Shown here: positions 34,202 to 37,731 of the stretch, one piece after another
How positions within the stretch are numbered: position 1 is the stretch's first letter
Layout: each line of letters starts with the position of its first letter
NCBI GenBank assembly: GCA_029862725.1
Contig: JAOTWT010000001.1
Span: 1 to 37,731 of the forward strand
DNA length: 37,731 nt
Reading direction: 5' to 3'
Origin: Acidobacteriota bacterium
GTDB lineage: Bacteria > Acidobacteriota > Blastocatellia > Pyrinomonadales > Pyrinomonadaceae
Notes under the pieces: generated by a model
Told to the model about the DNA's origin: nothing
The model's database searches: none
Seen by the model: the letters and a program-made list of their open reading frames with translations, nothing else
Translations under genes and position numbers: made by a program

Positions 34202-34269
34202 TGATGAAAAGGTCAACTCAATAAACCCGCAATCACTCAGAAACAGGCACATAAAGAATTGCCGTCCGG
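34202..34269. repeat. 68-bp direct repeat, copy 1
   Basis: It begins TGATGAAAAGGTCAACTCAA and ends GCCGTCCGG. It matches 34379-34446 at 65 of 68 positions by eye. It partly reads as protein in frame with the RHS fragment that follows. Confidence 0.9.
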
Positions 34270-34380
34270 GCAAAGCAACGGATTTACGGCCGTCCAGACA
34301 TATACGGATGACGAGCTGAACCGTCTGAAGTCGGCGACGGAGACCGGCACAAGCGGCTGGACGCAGACCTTCCTCTACTG
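34258..34380 (+). pseudogene. RHS/YD-repeat gene fragment
   Basis: The plus-strand frame gives QSNGFTAVQTYTDDELNRLK, then SATETGTSGWTQTFLY, then TGA. This is a YD-repeat unit of the kind found in RHS proteins (YTYDxLNRLKSA...WxQTFxYD), with a D for Y change and no start codon. It lies between the two 68-bp repeats and in the same orientation as the RHS core at 35518-36789, so it is probably debris of the same gene separated by the transposase remnant. Confidence 0.75.
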
Positions 34381-34446
34381 ATGAAAAGGTCAACTCAATA
34401 AACCCGTAATCACTCAGAAACAGGCACAGAAAGAATGGCCGTCCGG
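34379..34446. repeat. 68-bp direct repeat, copy 2
   Basis: This is the second copy of the repeat at 34202, with three mismatches. It starts in the last codon and stop of the RHS fragment and ends 42 bp before the 3' end of the transposase-like pseudogene. It may mark the edge of an inserted or duplicated segment. Confidence 0.88.
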
Positions 34447-34487
34447 AGATCGGGCGGTTTTTGGTCTGAAGGGGATGTCAACGAAAC

Positions 34488-35191
34488 TCAGGCCTTTGGG
34501 ACCTTCGGCTTTTCGATCAGCTGTTCGGCAACAGAAGAAAGCACCTTCTCCCAGTCAGCGTGGCGCGGCCGCGTCGGATCAAAGATCAGGTCCTCGCTTC
34601 GGAAGCCGGTTTCGGATTCCCGCCTCTGTTTGACGATCGCCTCGTAGATCCTTTCGGCCCTGAGAGCGGCTTCGCGGACGATCCTGCGTTTGACCTTTGT
34701 TCCCTCGAGGCCTGTTTCGTAGAGGACCGGTCGGCCTTCGGATCTTCGTGCGGCGCTTTTGATCCGGACGCCGACCTTCCGCCTTGCCAGCGTGGCTGTC
34801 GTCGCCGTTGCCCGAAAGCTCTCCGAGCTTGTCTTTCACCTTCTCACGAAAGAGGAGGAGTTCCTTTACACGATCCCGAAGAGGACGATCGACAAACGGT
34901 CAACCTGGGGTTGATCGGGTTCGACATGATCAGCCTCGCCTCGGAGTTGTCCCTCAGGATCCTCGCGATCGATGTGGAGTTCGTCGTTACCTCCAGCGCC
35001 AGCGTGTCGCCCTCCCTCAGCTCAGAAGCAAGCGCGAGGATGTTCTCCCTCGTCGTCTTGAATCTCTTCTGCGCTTTCTGCTCTCCCTTCGCGTCCAGGA
35101 CGGCCAGCTGAGACTCTCGTTTTGCCAGGTCGAGCCCGAACCATCTCCTGCCTTCGATCCCGGCGGCATCCTTCGGCAGAAATCTCTTCAT
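34488..35191 (-). pseudogene. IS110-like transposase remnant, frameshifted
   Basis: The start ATG 35191 has an excellent ribosome-binding site (AAGGAGGTG, 5 nt away). The first 98 or so codons (WFGLDLAKRESQLAVLDAKG, ENILALASELREGDTLALEV, ARLIMSNPINPRLT) match the DEDD N-terminal domain of IS110-family transposases. After about 34895 the frame is lost. Two further protein-like stretches appear in other frames: VKELLLFREKVKDKLGELSG, and, downstream, LEGTKVKRRIVREAALRAER with IYEAIVKQRRESETGFRSED, to a stop at 34488. The last part is not recognisably IS110, so the element may be a patchwork. It is certainly inactive as a single protein. Confidence 0.7.
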
Positions 35192-35351
35192 TTTCCACCT
35201 CCTTTTTAGGTGTAGAATCTTCTCGGGCGAATCCGGTCTTTGACAACCGAACCCTTTCCTTTCGGGGCTGACTTCGCCGGGCGGCGAGCGACAAATACTG
35301 ATTCGAGTTCCGGCTATCAACACAGCCTGACTCATAGGGGCGCGTGCGGCA
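35192..35351 (-). other. Leader of the IS110-like element; possible bridge-RNA region
   Basis: This is non-coding DNA between the transposase start and the next RHS scrap. In IS110 elements the bridge RNA is encoded in the non-coding end next to the recombinase gene, so any such RNA of this element would lie here. Small stems such as TCGCC/GGCGA near 35275-35290 are seen, but no full structure could be assigned by eye. Confidence 0.25.
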
Positions 35352-35387
35352 CAGGACTTTCACTTACGACGGCAGGCTCGTGGCCTA
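35352..35387 (+). pseudogene. Second RHS/YD-repeat scrap
   Basis: The plus-strand frame reads RTFTYDGRLVAY, a typical YD-repeat piece (RTFTYDxxGRLV), and is lost soon after. Together with the fragment at 34258-34380 it shows that RHS sequence lies on both sides of the transposase remnant. Confidence 0.55.
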
Positions 35388-35517
35388 TAGGTGTAGTCGA
35401 ACTGACCCGCAGCGACTCGCTGCCCGACAGTAGGGGCAAACGAGTTCGAGTCGCTGGCGCATCCCGGAGCCCCGGTAGCGGGAAGCGTAATCCTTTCCCG
35501 CGGGTCGGGCAAGCTCC

Positions 35518-36789
35518 TTGGCGTCAAACTCGAACCGCGCCCGACCTTTTCATACCACCTATGACGGCGAGAACAAACAAATCAAGGTCGAGGACTCGGG
35601 CGACAACATCATTGGCGAATACTTCTTCGACGGTCACGGAAAACGGGTAAAGAAGGTCGTTCCTTTGACCGGCGAAGCGACGATCTTTCACTATGACGCG
35701 GCCGGCAAGCTGATAGCCGAGTATTCGACAATCGTTGAGCCAATATCGACAGCGCAGGTTAGTTACCTTACAAACGATTATCTCGGCAGCCCTAGAATCA
35801 CGACCAACAAGGACGGAGATGTTTATTCAAAGCGTGACCTTCTGCCGTTTGGCGAGGAGTTGACTGCCGTGAGCACAACTCAAAGAGCCGGCTATGGAAC
35901 TGACACGGTCAGGCAAAAGTTTACCGGGTATGAAAGAGATAGTGAGACAGAACTCGATTTTGCTGTAGCAAGGATTCATAACTACAATCATGGCAGATTC
36001 AGCTCACCAGATGATTGGCTGAATGATACTGCCCCCGAAAGCCCAAAGTCATGGAATCTTTATACATATGTTCGAAACAATCCCCTGCGCTATATTGATC
36101 CCGTGGGCGAAAAGATTTACGTGTACACCACACGAGAAGTAGAATCTAAAGATGATGAAGGAAATATCGTAAAGAAAACGGAAACTGTCGTCCTTCGTTA
36201 TGCTGAAGGAAAATTGTGGAACGTGTATACAGATAATGCAAAAGTGGAATATGCGGGAGATGACAAGTACGCAAGGGCAGTTCAAAAAGACTTGAATGAA
36301 TTGAAAGAGAAGGGCAACGATGTAGTAAAAGATGTCATTTCAACACTTGAATCAAGTGATAACAGCCATAGAATTTCGATGCCGGGCGGGGGAGGTTCGG
36401 CAGATTCAGAGAGTAAGGAGCGCCGGGCCAAAGGCAAGCCAACCGGCAGCTACATTGGGTATAATCCTTGGGATACCGACATCGGTGAGTCTGATCGCCT
36501 GGAAACGGGACCTGCTGCGATTACCCTATTTCACGAATTGGGGCACGCTTGGATATTTGATCAAGGAGCTTACAGCGATGTTTCTGACGTTTTTTCACAG
36601 TTCAATGGGAGTAAGCTCATTGAGGGCACCGAAGTCCAAGCTGTTTGGTTTGAAAACCAGGCTTGGTCAATTTACGACGGAATAAAGCCGAGAAAAACTT
36701 ACGCTTTTGAGATCCCGGAAGCGAATTTTGCTGAAGCTCGTAAGGCTTACGAAAGGAGACGCAATGCAGCGAAGAATAAGTTACCTTAA
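35518..36789 (+). CDS. RHS repeat-associated core domain with C-terminal M91/NleD-like metallopeptidase toxin domain (5'-truncated)
   Basis: From TTG 35518 the frame gives 423 residues. Residues about 14-80 are YD repeats (TTYDGENKQIKVEDSGDNII, VPLTGEATIFHYDAAGKL). Residues about 80-197 are the RHS core with its hallmarks (YLTNDYLGSPRITTNKDGDV, LLPFGEEL, KFTGYERDSETELDFAVARI, LYTYVRNNPLRYIDPVGE). After this the variable C-terminal tip begins. It contains IGYNPWDTD, then the zinc motif HELGHAW (H339, E340, H343), then EGTEVQAVWFEN with Glu369/Glu372 as candidate third ligand, the layout of Peptidase_M91 effectors. A full RHS protein would be far longer and no proper start exists, so this is a displaced C-terminal cassette or a broken gene. 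It overlaps the next gene by 26 bp. Confidence 0.82.
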   Translation: MASNSNRARPFHTTYDGENKQIKVEDSGDNIIGEYFFDGHGKRVKKVVPLTGEATIFHYDAAGKLIAEYSTIVEPISTAQVSYLTNDYLGSPRITTNKDGDVYSKRDLLPFGEELTAVSTTQRAGYGTDTVRQKFTGYERDSETELDFAVARIHNYNHGRFSSPDDWLNDTAPESPKSWNLYTYVRNNPLRYIDPVGEKIYVYTTREVESKDDEGNIVKKTETVVLRYAEGKLWNVYTDNAKVEYAGDDKYARAVQKDLNELKEKGNDVVKDVISTLESSDNSHRISMPGGGGSADSESKERRAKGKPTGSYIGYNPWDTDIGESDRLETGPAAITLFHELGHAWIFDQGAYSDVSDVFSQFNGSKLIEGTEVQAVWFENQAWSIYDGIKPRKTYAFEIPEANFAEARKAYERRRNAAKNKLP

Positions 36790-37390
36790 TAGTACTGCGG
36801 CGATTTTGACGGTTATTTTTGCCATCGTGTCTTTGACAATGAATGTGGCTGCACAGGCGACTGTCAACGATGATTTGGACACCAACCAGGAAGGTTTTTT
36901 TGATCTGATTCTTCAAGACACGTTTGACGACGTTGTGTTGATTCCATTGGAAATTCGAATGCGGGATTCAAATATCAAATCTTTCGTAATCGCTAAAAGA
37001 GATCTTTTTCGATACCTAGAGAAATGCTTTGACGTACAGAATAATGACGAAAAGAAGTCATTTGTAAAGAAGGTCTTGAAGGGCAAGAAAGAATTTGTCC
37101 TTTGCGAAAAGGAGCACCTAAGCATTTACGATTTTAAAGAGGTAACCGAATCGGAAACTATAACATCCTTCGCAACGCCTGGTGTAGATAATTTGATTAC
37201 TGAATATTTTCACCCAAAGTCAGAGGCTCCCTATCGTTCCGTGCGAGTGAAAAAAATGGGTGGGCTAGATGACTTTTATTATCTTTCCAAATTGCTTTTT
37301 GCCCACAGGTATCCTACCGCAATTAGGCATAAGTCAGGTTTGCTCGTGTTGCTGTGCGTACCAAAAGAATTGAAGCCTGGTATCCCGTGA
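36764..37390 (+). CDS. Putative immunity protein for the RHS-M91 toxin, exported
   Basis: The start ATG 36764 is chosen for its ribosome-binding site (AAAGGAG, at 36751-36757) and for the signal peptide it opens (MQRRISYLNSTAAILTVIFA, cleavage near AAQA). The 208-residue protein has a small, mostly soluble, charged mature part with two Cys and no recognised family. It starts inside the last 26 bp of the toxin gene on the same strand, the classical place for a cognate immunity gene. A periplasmic location would suit a toxin acting in the envelope. The role is inferred only from position and size. Confidence 0.6.
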   Translation: MQRRISYLNSTAAILTVIFAIVSLTMNVAAQATVNDDLDTNQEGFFDLILQDTFDDVVLIPLEIRMRDSNIKSFVIAKRDLFRYLEKCFDVQNNDEKKSFVKKVLKGKKEFVLCEKEHLSIYDFKEVTESETITSFATPGVDNLITEYFHPKSEAPYRSVRVKKMGGLDDFYYLSKLLFAHRYPTAIRHKSGLLVLLCVPKELKPGIP

Positions 37391-37436
37391 TCAGGTGATA
37401 CCCGATACTTTTTCGAATAGCACAAAGGGCAACGTT

Positions 37437-37621
37437 TGTAAGCTTCCCTTAAAAGTACACGGTTCAAAAATAGAAATCTTCTAACATCATAGACGATTGA
37501 GGAAAACGAATGAAGAGGTCAAGGTTTAGTGAGACACAGATCGTTGCGATTCTGAAAGAAGGAGAAGGCCGGACGAGAGGTGGCAAAGAAATGCAGTGAG
37601 CACGGTATCAGCAACGCGACG
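37437..37621 (+). mobile_element. IS3-family element, left part only, interrupted
   Basis: The probable left inverted repeat starts TGTAAGCTTCCC at 37437. It is followed by the start of orfA at 37510 and a break at 37621/37622, where a second element's end begins with TGTAAAGCTCCCC. The two ends are similar, so both elements are probably related IS3-family members. The right part of this element is not in the window. Confidence 0.65.
37510..37599 (+). pseudogene. IS3-family transposase OrfA, N-terminal fragment with a frameshift
   Basis: ATG 37510 gives MKRSRFSETQIVAILKEGEG, the well-known OrfA start, and stops early at 37597. The neighbouring frame continues it as EVAKKCSEHGISNATCKAP, matching the expected helix-turn-helix (VxExCRKHGISxATF). 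A one-base change near 37575-37580 therefore broke the gene, and the element is further interrupted at 37621. Confidence 0.8.
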
Positions 37622-37731
37622 TGTAAAGCTCCCCGTTTTAGGACCAGGCTAAAGTACAGTGTTTCGGTGATTTCTCAGCCAAGTATTCTACGGGCGTCAT
37701 TTTCTGCAGCGAGTCGTGCGGACGCTCGTGA
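37622..37731 (-). mobile_element. Second IS3-type element, right end, opposite orientation
   Basis: Its terminal sequence starts TGTAAAGCTCCCC and points away from the window edge. The 3' end of its transposase gene follows on the minus strand. It sits inside the first element's orfA, so it inserted later. The rest runs off the right edge. Confidence 0.65.
37638..37731 (-). CDS. IS3-family transposase OrfB, C-terminal end (partial)
   Basis: The minus strand reads HERPHDSLQKMTPVEYLAEK, then SPKHCTLAWS and a stop at 37638. This is the typical end of an IS3 OrfB/rve integrase (YNxxRPHxSLxxxTPxEY). The gene enters from the right edge. Confidence 0.85.
   Translation of the reverse strand, partial: HERPHDSLQKMTPVEYLAEKSPKHCTLAWS

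Noticed and set aside
34560..35111. 183-residue plus-strand open frame
   Set aside because: It is antisense to the IS110-like remnant, whose minus-strand frames carry recognisable transposase sequence and a strong ribosome-binding site.
1..37731. CRISPR arrays, tRNA or rRNA genes
   Set aside because: No repeat-spacer pattern with constant repeats, no cloverleaf with a GTTCRANNC-type T-arm, and no rRNA-like sequence was noticed on either strand by eye.

Overview
The window looks like a chromosomal segment of an Acidobacteriota-type bacterium, most likely class Blastocatellia (Pyrinomonadales-like). This placement is inference from gene content, not from a marker-gene search. The clues are a GWxTD-domain protein, a 1,329-residue TonB-dependent receptor with an N-terminal carboxypeptidase-regulatory-like domain, many periplasmic hydrolases of the type common in that phylum, and RHS/YD-repeat debris with insertion-sequence remnants. 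No rRNA, tRNA or CRISPR array was seen.

Region 1 (1-9437, all minus strand) is housekeeping DNA. In transcription order it runs tssB-tssC-like fusion, mnmG, parA, parB, selD, tatB-like, tatC, then a GWxTD gene that leaves the window on the left. The mnmG-parA-parB order is typical of origin-proximal DNA, and two perfect 16-bp parS palindromes lie in it (5733-5748 and 6669-6684). selD is a selenoprotein gene: its real start is 4020, residue 14 is an in-frame TGA, and a perfect hairpin of SECIS size follows. A reader that stops at TGA would annotate a 325-residue protein lacking its catalytic residue.

Region 2 (9438-17366) is mostly small unknown genes: a decayed-looking stretch with start-less frames, a lipoprotein, several membrane or coiled-coil proteins (including a convergent two-gene unit at 13086-15686), a DUF5335-like protein and an AraC-family regulator.

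Region 3 (16560-31068) looks like a periplasmic hydrolysis and uptake locus. On the plus strand an AraC-type regulator precedes two class-C-beta-lactamase-fold serine hydrolases; the first has lost the residues of all three catalytic motifs. Converging on them is a five-gene minus-strand run: TonB-dependent receptor, a two-domain protein ending in a subclass-B3 metallo-beta-lactamase of the QxHxDH type, a DASS/SLC13 carboxylate transporter, an alpha/beta hydrolase and an N-acyl-D-amino-acid deacylase. The last four are tightly packed. A 133-bp piece of the second serine hydrolase gene's 3' end is repeated in the same orientation beyond the receptor gene, so the five-gene run sits between direct repeats about 10.9 kb apart.

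Region 4 (31069-37731) holds an exported catalase-peroxidase with its own terminator, then accessory DNA: RHS fragments, a 68-bp direct repeat, a frameshifted IS110-like transposase, a 5'-truncated RHS core joined to an M91/NleD-like metallopeptidase domain, a candidate immunity gene overlapping the toxin's 3' end, and an IS3-family orfA fragment interrupted by a second, opposite-facing IS3-type element at the right edge.
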